Assembly (NCBI GenBank): GCA_021521415.1
Contig: JAIQDT010009155.1
Location: 50,687-114,686 of the forward strand
Source of the DNA: Bidens hawaiensis
Taxonomy: Eukaryota; Streptophyta; Magnoliopsida; Asterales; Asteraceae
DNA length: 64,000 bases
Reading direction: 5' to 3'
Numbering within the stretch: position 1 is the stretch's first letter; every line of letters begins with the position of its first letter. The translations under genes and the position numbers were made by a program. The notes under the pieces are model-generated. The model was not told the DNA's origin. It saw only the letters and a list, made by a program, of their open reading frames with translations, and ran no database searches. Below, piece after piece: positions 10,741 through 21,729 of this stretch.

Positions 10741-11442
10741 TAGCAGCAGCTACGGGTTCGTTCTTAACCACCATAATCATCTATGTTTCAACGTGTAACC
10801 CTATGATATGATACGAACCAATCCCGTGAACATTCCCATGATCATTTTCGGGTAAAACTCGGCCCGTAAAAGGATAAAGTTTGGACCTTTAGGCTTAAAA
10901 CGTTTAAAACTAGATCTATGGTTTTTCTTTAACAATCCGTTCATATCCGCAGGTTCGTTGAGTTCATTTTAACATCAAGTTTGCTACTTTAATACTCGTT
11001 TATACCCTATCTACTCTAGGTTTAAGTTTCGAGACTAACCGTTTATATAAAATGTAAACTTTAAGATCAAGAACATACCTTTACGTGTTCATTTGGTATT
11101 GGTTAGCTTGTTTATGACTCTAAATCTTGTATAAAGCTCGTATAATAAAGATCTAACACAACTAACGTTCACTTGATTTTGGATCTCGCTCGTCTCTCTT
11201 GGTCGTATATATGTGTGTAGAGATTATGGAAAGGTGGAAATGAGGAGTTAGGGTTTTAGGGTGGTTTAGGGAGATATTTATACTCCTTAAAGCCCATGGA
11301 CCTAAGGCCCATCTCCCTTTAATCCATTATAATTAATCCAAGTCCATCCTTCTATCTTTATTTAATACCAGTTAAATATCAATACTCGTTTCTAATTTCA
11401 AGGACTTTCTTATATTTATTATCAAAATTTAAGGATGTTACA

Positions 11443-11458
11443 AGTCTTCCCTCCTTAA
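11443..11458 (-). promoter_or_regulatory. polypurine tract of the Y chromovirus
   Basis: On the minus strand the tract AAGGAGGGAAGACT lies directly before the LTR end at 11442. It would prime plus-strand DNA synthesis. It fixes the orientation of the adjoining LTR as the 3' one. Confidence 0.7.
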
Positions 11459-11485
11459 AGAGGTTTCGTCCCCGAAACCTAACTA

Positions 11486-13049
11486 TTACTTAAACAGATT
11501 AGGGTAAAACTTGCGCATCTTATCCTCAGCTTCCCAAGTAGCATCTGTTCCCTTGCGATGTTTCCATATTACTTTCACTAAAGGTATAACCTTGTGAAGA
11601 AGTTGCTTTTCTTTGCGATCAACAATATCTATCGGCTGTTCCATGTAGTTCAGCTTTTCATCAACCTCAATGTCCATTAATGGTACATGAGACGTGTCAT
11701 CCACCAGACATTTCCTCGGATGAGAAACATGGAAGGTTGAATGAATTCCTTCTAATTCTTCGGGTAAATCTAGCTTGTAAGCCACTTCACCTACACGTTC
11801 CATAATCTTAAACGGTCCAATGTACCTCAGACTCAACTTCCCTCTCTTTCTAAAACAGATAATTCCTTTCCAAGGCGAGACCTTGAGCATCACATTTTCG
11901 CCAACGTTAAACTCAATCGGTCGTCGCCGCTTATCAACATACGACTTTTGTCTGTCTTGAGCAGCTTTCATTCTTGCTTTGATATGATCGAACTTTGAAG
12001 AAGTTTCTTACACTACTTCTAAACTTCCCATCTCTTTCTGACCAATCTCTCCCCAACATACCGGAGTTCTACATCGTCTACCATAAAGCATCTCAAACGG
12101 TGGCATACCAATACTTGAATGGTAGCTATTGTTATAAGAGAACTCTGCCAAATGCAGATGATCATCCCAACTTCCTCCAAAGTCTAAGACACAAGAACGT
12201 AGCATATCCTCAAGGGTTTGGATCGTCCTTTAGGACTGTCCATCTGTTTGAGGATGATCCGCAGTACTGATGTTCAATCTCGTTCCCATAGCTTCATGGA
12301 ACTTCTTCCAAAACTTCGAAGTAAACCGACTATCTCTATCAGACACGATCGATAACGGTACTCCATGCTTAGACACAAACTCTTTAATGAACAAGCTTGA
12401 TAACGTCTCTGACGCGATAGCCTCTTGTGTAGGCAGAAAGTGAGCACTCTTGGTCAAACGGTCCGCAATCACCCAAATGGTATCATGATGCTTAGCTGTA
12501 CGAGGTAGCTTAGTTATGAAATCAATGGTGATGTGTTTCTATTTCCATTCTAGTATCTCTAGCGGTTGCATCTTCCCATAAGGCTTTTGGTGCTCTGTTT
12601 TTACTTGTAAACAAGTTAAGCACTTACTGACATAATCTACTACATCATTCTTCATCCCTGGCCACCAGTGGTCTCTTTTCAAATCTTGGTAAATCTTTGT
12701 AGTTCCTGGATGAATTGAATACCTTGACTTATGAGCTTCATCTAAGATTCGACCTCTAAGATCTCCATGGCATGGAATCTGCATGCAGTCAAACCTAGTC
12801 TTAACACCATGCGTGTTTTCCATCAACTCGTCTTGCTAACCGAAGATCCTTTATTTCTTTATTAGTCCTTTGTCTATCAGCACCTCTGACTGCACTTTGA
12901 TGATTTCTTCAAAAAAGACTTGAATTCATAATCAACTGGTATGACTTCACTGTTGCAAGGACTTCCTCATTCTTACGGCTTAGCGCATCAATGACCACTT
13001 AGCTTTACAAGGGTAATACTTAATATACGTGCAAGCGTCGAAGTGCTGC
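11486..13049 (-). pseudogene. chromovirus integrase with chromodomain, plus end of RNase H
   Basis: Fragments from right to left: a degraded RNase H end (VVIDALSRK context, about 12960-13049); the integrase zinc domain with HPGTTKIYQDLKRDHWWPGMK and CLTCLQVKTEHQKP (12826-12539); the core with DRLTKSAHFLP and SIVSDRDSRFTSKFW (12472-12230); GGSWDDHLHLAEFSYNNSYHSS (12205-12008); and the C-terminal part with KVSPWKG and the chromodomain (QPIDIVDRKEKQLL, VIWKHRKGTDATWE; 11971-11486). Chromodomains direct insertion to particular chromatin and mark this as a Tekay-type chromovirus. The frame is interrupted several times. The rest of pol is cut off by the solo LTR at 13050 and not found beyond it. 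Confidence 0.9.
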
Positions 13050-14805
13050 TGATATACATCTATTTATACATCTCGAATCACTTGTAAAGTTTTGTATATT
13101 TAATGTTTTGAGTTCGGGTTAGTTCGTGTTTTATTCATCTTTTACTGATTTTGGTTTTGAGTCAAGTTTATTTGATGTTTATTTATCGTGTTTTAAATCT
13201 TTTGGTGTCTTGCATGTTAAAATCTAATTCTTTCTATCATTTCATGTTTAGTTTAAGTTCGTTTTTGCTCATCATTGGTTACATGATTAGTTCACTTAGT
13301 GTTTTAATTTGTTTTCATGTAGATGGTGGATTGAGAGTCAAGGAAAAGAAGACCTAGAAGGTTCCTATCGTTTCTTGGAGTTTAAGGAAGAGATCTAGCA
13401 TGATTAAGCAATAAATAAAAAGAAAATTCGGATCTCCCTCCTAGTACACGCCGCGCCGCGCGACCGGGGAGGCCAAGCTCGGTTGCGCGGCCCCTAGGGC
13501 CCCTGATCAACTATTTTTCGCAAGTTAAAGCCCAGCTCGCATTATATAAACATCTTATTGCAAACCTAGCCGGATATACAAGTTATTCCAGCCTATTTTG
13601 AGAGAAAAACCAAGGGTTTGAAGGTGCTTTTAAGCTAGGAATCAAAGAGGATCAAGAGTTCTTTCAAGGAGGTGTTCAAGGATCAATTACCAAGGGTTTT
13701 ATAGCTCTAACTTTCATTCCTTGTTCCTTGTTACTATCATGTCTTTCTTCTTTGTTTTTAATACTTGTTTGGCATTGTTTTTAATAAAGATTCTAGGCTA
13801 GACTTCATGTCTACCTAGGTTTGATGAACATGTTTGATGCTTGATTCTTGCTTTGGACGATTGTTTTGATTATGGTTTCGTTATATTAATAGTAAAGACT
13901 TGATTTTGCTTTATGATGCATATGAGTGTTTGTTATCTTGACTGATTGTTAACTATTGCTTCACATAGATCTTTTATCTCTTGCTTGTGTTCTTTAGATT
14001 TAAGGTTCATGTTTAATAAATTACTTGGTATTTTGATTATTATGGTTGAATAGGCCTATTAGATCATAGAAGCTTGTTGATAGTTGGTTAGGGTTATAAT
14101 GTTCTGCTAAATTCCAATAGCTGTAAGGTGAGGAGTTGTTCATGTGTCTTGGTCAATCGCATTCTAGGTTAGATTAGTGACAATATTCTTGCTTAGTTAT
14201 TGTGTTGATCCTTGTTCATGATGTCGTGTTTAGTTTATCAAGTTATATATGGTTTAGTGTTTCGTGAGATTTCTTACCTGTGATACTATTAATTAAACCT
14301 AATTGATGACTGTGAGGAAATCAATCCAACTGTTTGCTTAATAATCTAATAATTATTCTTTGGGATTTCGTTTGATTCGGTCAAGGGTCCTTTAGGGTTT
14401 GTTAGATGAATATGTTTAGAAATCAGTTTCCATATCATGTTAGTTGTCCATTGCTTGATGATTGTTGATGCATGGGATTCTTACCTAGGTAGATTCTTGC
14501 TCTTATTGGTTTCGATCTTCTGTTTGATTGCTTGTTTCTAGTTTACTTGTTTATTTACTTTCTTAGTTTAATATTAGTTTAAAACCCCCCTTAAAACATT
14601 AATAATAAATAGTCATGTCGTAAGTCGAGTCTAATTAGTTAATTTACGTAATTTATAGAGTCTTGTGGGTTCTATATTCCGGAATTACTTAGCTTTAGTA
14701 CAATTGATCGGTTCACTTGACGTGTTTTGTGTAGTTGAGTCTTAGGTTTAGTTTTTATTACTTTTTAATTTAGTTAATTTTTAATTGACTGTTTTTAGCA
14801 CATCA
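13050..14805 (+). mobile_element. solo Athila-type LTR
   Basis: Begins TGATATACATC and ends TTTTTAGCACATCA, with flanking 5-mers GCTGC (13045-13049) and GTTGC (14806-14810), a TSD with one change. Plus orientation is inferred from the TATA box, the GC-rich block upstream of it, and the CACATCA terminus shared with the Athila LTRs further right. No gag-pol adjoins it, so it is a solo LTR left by LTR-LTR recombination. Confidence 0.72.
13440..13560 (+). promoter_or_regulatory. LTR promoter: GC-rich block and TATA box
   Basis: A GC-rich patch (about 13445-13505, with CGCCGCGCCGCGCGACC) stands out in otherwise AT-rich DNA. It is followed by a TATA box TATATAAA at 13543-13550. Transcription would start about 30 bp downstream, running to the right. 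Confidence 0.5.
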
Positions 14806-14810
14806 GTTGC

Positions 14811-16241
14811 CCAAATATCTAGGGAAAAATAAACCAACTAAGGTAGGGATAATGCCCGAATAAAATATTAAAAGGCTTAGACCTTAGTCGAGGGTATGCT
14901 CGATACATTGAAAATAAACAAAAGAAAGTAAAGCAAAGGAATTATATAAAGATAAAAATATGAATATAACTATTGGTTATAGATAAAGTGAAATTATTAT
15001 TCAAATGATCTTAGATAATAATAAAAGAAAAGGAATAAAAGAAAAATAAATGAAATAATCTTTATTAATAAATAAAGATAAAAGTAAAATTTAAAAGTAT
15101 TTTAAATAAGAAAATGAATATATATACTGTTTATATTATTAATATAAACTAAATGATGTATATATATATATATATATGTATACGTTTTTGGGAAAGCGTA
15201 GATTTTAGAAAAGAAAACATGTCGGACTAAAGGTCCGAACATAAGAATAAAAGATACATGATGTGAAGTATTGGTTCAAACATGTTACAAAAAAAAGTAT
15301 AATTGAACTAAAGGTTCAATAAGAAAAGAACGAGGTAAAGAATATTCAAACAAGACTAAAGGTCTTATGCCAGATAATTGATCTGGTAATAACAAATAGT
15401 TATACTCATACTATATGTCCGAGATAAAAAAGAAAGAAACGTCGATCAGTGAAGTGAAGTTGAATTGTCAACAAGGTGATTACGCCGCAAACTTTTATAA
15501 ACTTATTAAATCGAGTCAAATTAAAATTGATTACATGAGATTACGTATCTCTAAAACGTTATAAACAAAAGTAACAACTGGCCCTCAGGCTGTTGTATAC
15601 GTTTGTTTGGATCGTTACATATGTGGTAAAAAGTCGGTGGGCACACCACACCACACCTGGTTATTAGCCTCCGCCACGATGGGCCGGACCTAAGTTACAT
15701 TCGAGTGAGGGTAAGCATGTTTATATGATGGTATCTATGTAATATCGAACGTTGCGGTATTTGTTGAGCGATTTCGAGTATAGCTTAATTTATAATTGTG
15801 TTTTGCTTTAACTTAATTTATAAGCCACTATGGGCCGGACCTAAGTTATGTCTCGAGGGGTAATTAAGTAAAGAAAAATATTTTCGTGTCAGCGTGTTCA
15901 CCAGCATATAGCTGACGTATTTTCTAACATTTCAGGAAAATACAGTATCAAGAATTAGAGTCATTCAGGAAGTGGATGTTCGCAATGTATAGATGGCTCA
16001 GTGTTTAAATTATTAAAATAACACACAAAATTAAACAAAGATTTATAAAACAAATACTTGGGTATTTATTACCCGAGAAGCTTTTCAAATAAATAAAAAA
16101 TATATTTTATTAATAATGGTTTCAAAATATATAAATATTTTATTTTAAATAATAAAAACTTCTGCTAAAATAAACTCTGATATATTTACAACCGGTACCA
16201 ACTGTTGGTCACACGCATAGGCCCTAAGTCGGGGCGTGACA
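14811..16241 (+). mobile_element. LTR 3' part related to the Z chromovirus LTR
   Basis: The right end is AGTCGGGGCGTGACA, a gypsy LTR terminus. The left third shares order and words with 53845-54223 (GGCTTA(A/G)ACC(C/T)TAGTC, then a tract of ACTAAAGGT hairpins, then ACTATA(T/G)GTCCGAG). No internal region adjoins, and its start is not clear. It contains no ORF. Confidence 0.5.
15223..15386 (+). other. series of small stem-loops with a fixed loop and covarying stems
   Basis: Three hairpins share the core AC-TAAAG-GT but have different, perfectly paired flanks: 15223-15237 (CGG/CCG), 15302-15320 (ATTGA/TCAAT) and 15352-15366 (AAG/CTT). A fourth, 15370-15386, pairs CCAGAT with ATCTGG around AATTG. 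The related LTR has TAG/CTA around AC-AAAAG-GT at 54150-54164. Changes that keep pairing suggest a selected RNA or DNA structure in this LTR family. Confidence 0.6.
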
Positions 16242-17769
16242 CCCACACCCTTTGTCGCCCCTCTTATCGCCAGGGGGGCGTGTTCCTCTTGAATATTGCC
16301 CAAAATCGCCAGGATTTACCGTCCACTACACATAGCCTGAGAAACTTACATGGTCTAGTCTAAACTAACACAATCCAAGGCTATTGCTAGCGAGACAAAC
16401 CGGCTCTATAATTTCTTTAAAGTTTGGTTTTCTTAAGGTCATAGATTCAGAGAAGAGATTCAATTGATGATAGCATTTCTCTCAGGTTAAGAATATGAAT
16501 GTTAATGTGTATTTGATAACGTCCATAACTTTTATATACGTCATTTAGAAGAAAAATAAAATCACCATAATAACGAGTGTTTTTTTATCTTTTATATGAG
16601 TATCATATTACTCTAAAAAAATAGTGACTTTATTTTACAAATTGTGTTTTACGTGTTAAGTGAATAGGTGAAAACCAATTCAATAATAGAGTGTAAATTG
16701 TTTTGATTGACTCGTGATAACCGAGTCTTGATGAATGAATGATTTGTATCCGATCAAGAGAATAAAAATGTTTTGAGTGTATGAATAGATCGAATCAATA
16801 AATCTTAATTCAAAAGTGATTCAGTAAGTAAGTAATTGAAAAATTGAATAATAGAATAATTGAATGATTAAATCAAATCATACATCGTTTCGTATAAAGT
16901 CAAATAACAAAAAAATAAACAAATACCGAATGTTCTTCGATGTTTTGGGCTTCCCATAAGCTTTCCATGGCATTTTGTTTCCCCGACTTATTAGCATACC
17001 AAAACCAAAACAAACGTGTGAGTGGACCACCCATGAGTGTTACGTGGCAATTTGAATAGCCCAACTTAATTAACGAATGAATTGAGTTTGTCAGCCCATG
17101 AGCGTTACATGGGGATTTAACCGACCAAACTAAATAATGAATAAACGAACTTAAGCATAAGTAGTTGAAACATCTCGTGTATCACCACGGATGATAATGT
17201 TCCAACAAAAACCAACAAAATATTGCAAGTATAACGAATTGTGCAAATGTACAGTTGGCGTGACCATGGCGTCCCAGGGGTTTACCACCCGACTAGACAT
17301 TTTAAAATAATAAAACACAATAAAGAGTGTAACCTCTTAAAGTGTTGGTCGCATGACAATTTCTACTATGGCGGGGAATCTTGTCACACTCCCTAGTTTT
17401 AAGTGAAAAAGAGTAAAAACAAAGCTAGTAAATTCTCAAGGAAATTCCCGACAATAAAAGGCAATCTAGTAAAATTAAATAAAAATATTTTGAGATTGAG
17501 GCATAGCCTCATATTTTTAAAAGTATTTTGAGATTGAGACATAATCTCGGAAATAAAATATTTTGACAGTGAAACATAGCTTCGGAGTTGTGTGTTTGTG
17601 CATGACAGATAAAATAAACAATTAATTAAACATTTAAATAACTGCTTAATCTAGCAAGTAATTACGTAATCTGTAACTATCAAATAGAACACATTTGGTA
17701 AATAAATAAGCACGTATGAGGCTCCTAAGCATGTTACTAAGGCACCACTTACAACCTATCTTAAACCTT
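16242..17769 (-). other. untranslated leader of Tekay-like element X2 and unassigned flank
   Basis: 16930-17769 matches the leader of X1 (about 48800-49700): shared words are CTTTCCATGG, GTCAGCCCATGAGCGTTACA and TTTAACCGACCAAACTAAATAA. This is the stretch between PBS and gag on the minus strand. 16242-16930 shows no ORF and nothing I recognise. Confidence 0.55.
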
Positions 17770-17782
17770 CGACTTGATACCA
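17770..17782 (-). promoter_or_regulatory. tRNA-Met-type primer-binding site of X2
   Basis: The minus strand reads TGGTATCAAGTCG three bases inside the LTR end (GTGACA-GAT). It resembles the initiator-Met site TGGTATCAGAGC with changes. It fixes the LTR boundary at 17786. Confidence 0.7.
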
Positions 17783-17881
17783 ATCTGTCACACCCCAACC
17801 TAAGACGGAAATGCCGGGGCGTGAGCTGATTGCTCACAACTCTTAAGGTACTATCATGCAATAATTAAATTTATAATTTTT

Positions 17882-18305
17882 TGATTTGCTAAAAGCTATA
17901 TATAAATATTAATAACTAATTCTCGTAATTCGACACTAAGTCTTAAATTTATAGAACGAAATAGTCCAAACTAAGCTTCACACAAACGGCAAGTGTACCG
18001 GTCGCGTACCAGCACAGTCTAATGGAAGTTCGGATGTCGAACACAAAGACACGTGAAGTGGCTCAAATACTAAACCCTAACCTAGGTCCTTCCTAAATAA
18101 TATACTTCTTTATCTTATTTAATTAAAAATTAAGTTAACTAATTTAACTTAACTAACGATGAAACTTAACAACCCTTAACTGATACGATAGAGAAAACGT
18201 CTACCTAGGTAAGAATCAAATTCACGACCTAACAAGCAAATGGATTAAATGATTTCTCGACACCGGTATCTATTAATCCATTTCAAATATTCTAACAAAT
18301 TTTAA
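17882..18305. mobile_element. truncated Athila-type LTR fragment nested in the X2 LTR
   Basis: It contains the hallmark CACAAACGGCAAGTGTACCG, the 'TCTACCTAGGTAAGAATC' block and the GACACCGGT block seen in the same order in the LTRs at 39366, 43697 and 55169. Only the first 420 bp or so of a 1.7-kb LTR is present. No TSD is visible, so an internal deletion followed insertion. Confidence 0.65.
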
Positions 18306-19606
18306 ATACGCAAAGTACATAATCCATAAGAAAAATAAGTAAAGACAAAATACAAATTCAAATTCTTGTTCCTTCTCTATTGCATGCAATCCTAAGTTTC
18401 TTCAAACAATCATATCACACGGTGACTTGCATATGCATTAAAAATATAATAATTTTGTCAACACTAGGTTGAGTGAGTAAAACACCAGATTTTGTGAATA
18501 TATAATAATAAATAAAAGTGCAAACTGTGCCAAGTGAGATAAGCAATTTAACCAATGAGCAAGTATATAAGTTGTAGATACGCACGATACCAGATGAACT
18601 GGACGATGGCTACTACATAAGCAGGTAAATTAGTTTCCGGTAAGCTCGATGCCAGATGAACTGGACGATGGCTAACACGACGGACGTATGATCATACTAG
18701 TCTGAGAATATGTTGGACCTCTCCGAAATGTATTCAAGTAAAACATATTAGCATATAACACGTTATGCATAAATTTAAACACACATGACTAACAGTTGCA
18801 AGTTGAGTAATATATAGTAATAAAATAAATAGAACGCATTTGTCCCCAAAACAGTAAAAAAAAACAAGTTAAAAAGAGGGGAGTGTGATACTCACCTGAT
18901 TAGATGAACAAAATACAATTGAGGATGATGTGAGGAAAGTAAACCCCTTCGGGATATACCGTCAAGGATTCCTAGTTAAATAATATTAATATTAATTAAT
19001 GACAAATTATATAATGCGTATAAAGGATCAAGTTTCGATGTGATTTAAGTTTTTTTGTGGTTAGAATGTTTATTGATTGATCGATAGAATTCAATTGTTA
19101 TTATCAATGCCAAACAAATATTATTGTTAATCATTTATTTATAAAGTGATTATTTTTATTATTTTCAAAATACCATCAAATTATATTTGTTAGAATAAGC
19201 AATTAAATAATCTAAATAAATAAATTTAATATGAATGCTTAGATAATTATATAGTTAAATATATAAATAATATGAATTAATTTAAGTGAATATATAATAT
19301 TGTTATATTCTTAAGATTAATATTTAAGCAAATATAAATCAATTAAATAGATAACTAAATCATATAATGACACATAATAGATATTTCATCTCAAAATATT
19401 TAACGAAAAATACTTTTAAAATGTTTAACATATCTGTTATAGTTTTTATACAATAAATACACACACACACATGTATATATATATATAATATACATATGAG
19501 TTTATAAAGATTTTAATGGCTAGAAACGCTAGTATGTGCCAATAATAAGTGTCGGGTTTTAATAAAATAATATTGGTTTATTCATTAATGTATACTTATA
19601 ACACAC

Positions 19607-19610
<4 letters not shown>

Positions 19611-19672
<62 letters not shown>
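19611..19672. repeat. (TA)31 microsatellite
   Basis: Uninterrupted TA dinucleotides for 62 bp, inside the X2 LTR. Other shorter (TA)n runs lie at 15160-15176, 20450-20479, 21729-21742, 34779-34804, 35043-35071 and 52999-53046. Confidence 0.95.
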
Positions 19673-19676
<4 letters not shown>

Positions 19677-19810
19677 GTATATAAAAGAGATTTGACAAGA
19701 AACATAAACCCCAAGATGTCGGTTTCACGAAATAATATTTGTTTATTATTAATATTAGCTACTATTGATTAAAACTAATTAAAAACATAATTTAAAAAAA
19801 ACTCAAAAAC

Positions 19811-19905
19811 CGGGCTAGAGGTTTCGAACCCGTGCCTCCAATCGGTTCAAACGATTAACCAAACTTGCACATGCCATGAGGGCATGTGTCTAACTCGTTA
19901 ACTCA
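19811..19905 (-). other. tRNA-like segment (A and B boxes) inside the X2 LTR
   Basis: On the minus strand a B box GGTTCGAAACC (19820-19830) is preceded by an A-box-like GAGTTAACGAGTTAG (about 19890-19905). The arm CGGGTTCGAAACC is tRNA-T-arm-like. The same cassette occurs at the matching place in the X1 LTR with a more perfect B box. It is not a functional tRNA: the intervening region is too long and the acceptor stem does not pair. Confidence 0.5.
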
Positions 19906-20446
19906 ATGTTACAGATTAATTATAGCACACAAATCAGATCATCCCCAAATCAAACCAAAACCCTATAACTATAATCCATTGATCTGTTACACGATTTCTC
20001 AATTAGTGTTAGGGTTACTGAATAATGGTTACAGAAGAATAATGATCATACTTTAATTACCATATTAGGTGACGAATTGATAGAGAACATCCACATTGTA
20101 GCAGCGGCCAAACGCAGATCCAGAAACAGGTCATGGGCATCACGAACGGTGTAATTGACTTAGGATTTATGTTGTCGAGATCAAGAAGACGGCGCACCAA
20201 GGTTCAATTGCATTATTATAAACTGTAAATGGTATATCCCTATGATGTTAGATGACGGTTTGGTTAAAAAATCAAATCGTATATTATTGATCTTAGTTTC
20301 CTAAATAACGAAGTCGGTTAAGTCGATTTTTCGTTTGTAATGGTCCTAGAGAAATTTTTTTGATTATAACTCGGTAATTATGGTGCAAAATATCATTCGT
20401 ATCATGGATTCAAATACCAATTGGAAAATCGGGTTTGGATCTCTGG

Positions 20447-20479
<33 letters not shown>

Positions 20480-20743
20480 GGTTGTATACAAAATGAGTTA
20501 AAACTAAGGTTGTGGGTAAAAAGGTATATATCTCAAAGTTATTAAGGTATATTAAATAAATATAAATATAATGAATAATAATCATAAATAATAATAAATA
20601 AATAAATAAATAAAAGGATTTATAATGTAAATAATTTAAATATATTTTATTATTATTATTATTATTTTGATTTACATTACCCGAAAATGAAAACGGGTCG
20701 GGTATTGAATTTAATATAATAAATGAAAACCCGAGTTGTTACA

Positions 20744-21103
20744 TAACTCTTCTTTGACAATGTGTTGACTTCTTATCACATGGTCAAAGATGAGTTAGGG
20801 CTCAAAACACATGGTCAACGACGTGTTAGCATCCAATATACATAGTCAAATACGTGTTACCCTTTCGTTTTTATTTTTTTTTAATATTATATTACTATAA
20901 CTAATTTTACTTATACTTGGTTTTACTTTTCGAATATACCGACGACACATATTTATAAAAGAAAAACTAAATATAAGTGAAATTTGTTAAAGTAATATAA
21001 TGTTAAAAAAAATTTAAAAAAATAAAAACAAAAGGCTAGCACGTCTTTGACTATGTATTTTGGATGCTAACACGCCGTTGACCATGTGTTTTGAGGCCTA
21101 AAT
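20744..21103. repeat. foldback (MITE-like) repeat, left half
   Basis: The tract 20801-20870 is the reverse complement of 21030-21097 with few changes, giving long inverted arms around an AT-rich loop. A smaller inverted pair, TAACTCTTCTTTGAC with GTCAAAGATGAGTTA, lies at 20744-20797. The arms are built from a near-palindromic unit (AACACATGGTCAA / CGACGTGTT, 20806-20827). There is no coding capacity. The right half lies beyond the W LTR at 30706. Confidence 0.75.
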
Positions 21104-21729
21104 TTTCACACCCCGACCAAAGGCGGCGGAACATGCCGGGGTGCAACGATTGCTCATAAGCGCATGACACTATATAAAACGACAATATTTAGCAAACTCA
21201 TTTCATTTCACAACATCGAAAATGTCACATAACAATATTCATAAGTCAATACATCAACATATAACAAAATATAGCAAATCAAATATTGTTCATTTTTGCT
21301 AATATCCTAGAGGGATTTTTGCTAAATGCAAACCTGTAACATTTCATAAAATAAAGTTTATCAACACAAAGGTTGGTGAGCAATTCATAAGTTTGAACAC
21401 AGGGCCGTCTCCGAGAATTTAAATGCATCGGCCGAGCCGAAATAAAAATGCCTGTAGACTCTAACGAGAAACGAAATATTATAAGAAAAAAATTAGGCCT
21501 TATATAATTGAGTTTTTTTTTGGTTTAAATAATTAAATTTTTAAATGAGCTTACTTGGTTATGATATAGTTGTGTAAAAAACTTTGTATAAAAATAAACT
21601 TAAAAATGTCTAAATGAGACTAGAACTTGCAACATTTTAATTGAAAGTCATATCCCTTTACCACAAGACCAACCTAGTTATTGTATAATTAGAGTAAAAC
21701 ATTAAATATATATACTTTTTTCATAAATA

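Larger units (their letters stand above)
9403..11442 (-). mobile_element. 3' LTR (family Y) of a Tekay-like chromovirus, left part lost to the Tat insertion
   Basis: The right end AAGGATGTTACA (to 11442) is followed by a purine-rich tract on the minus strand and then an integrase gene, so this is a minus-strand 3' LTR. The stretch 9440-9660 matches 38470-38700 (ACTTACCA..TTAAGGTAAGT, then GGGGCTAGAAACTCAC), and 11210-11442 matches about 45760-45970, which ties the three Y copies together. The left part is missing because the Tat element inserted here. A Helitron and a minisatellite lie inside. Confidence 0.75.
17786..20743 (-). mobile_element. LTR of Tekay-like element X2 (with nested insertion)
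   Basis: Plus-strand start TGTCACACCCCAACC, end CCCGAGTTGTTACA. It is homologous to the X1 LTR (49717-51979): shared blocks include the opening 90 bp, the tract at 18350-18560 (GTTGAGTGAGTAAA.CACCAGA), the tRNA-like segment, and the end. It is longer because of the nested fragment at 17882-18305 and a long (TA)n run. As the 5' LTR of a minus-strand element it should hold the promoter. Confidence 0.8.

Noticed and set aside
19811..19905. Possible host tRNA gene
   Set aside because: The T-arm and B box are good but no 7-bp acceptor stem or anticodon stem of normal length can be paired; kept only as a tRNA-like segment.
20364..20585. Minus-strand 73-codon frame rich in Ile/Tyr
   Set aside because: It is a translation of an AT microsatellite inside the X2 LTR.
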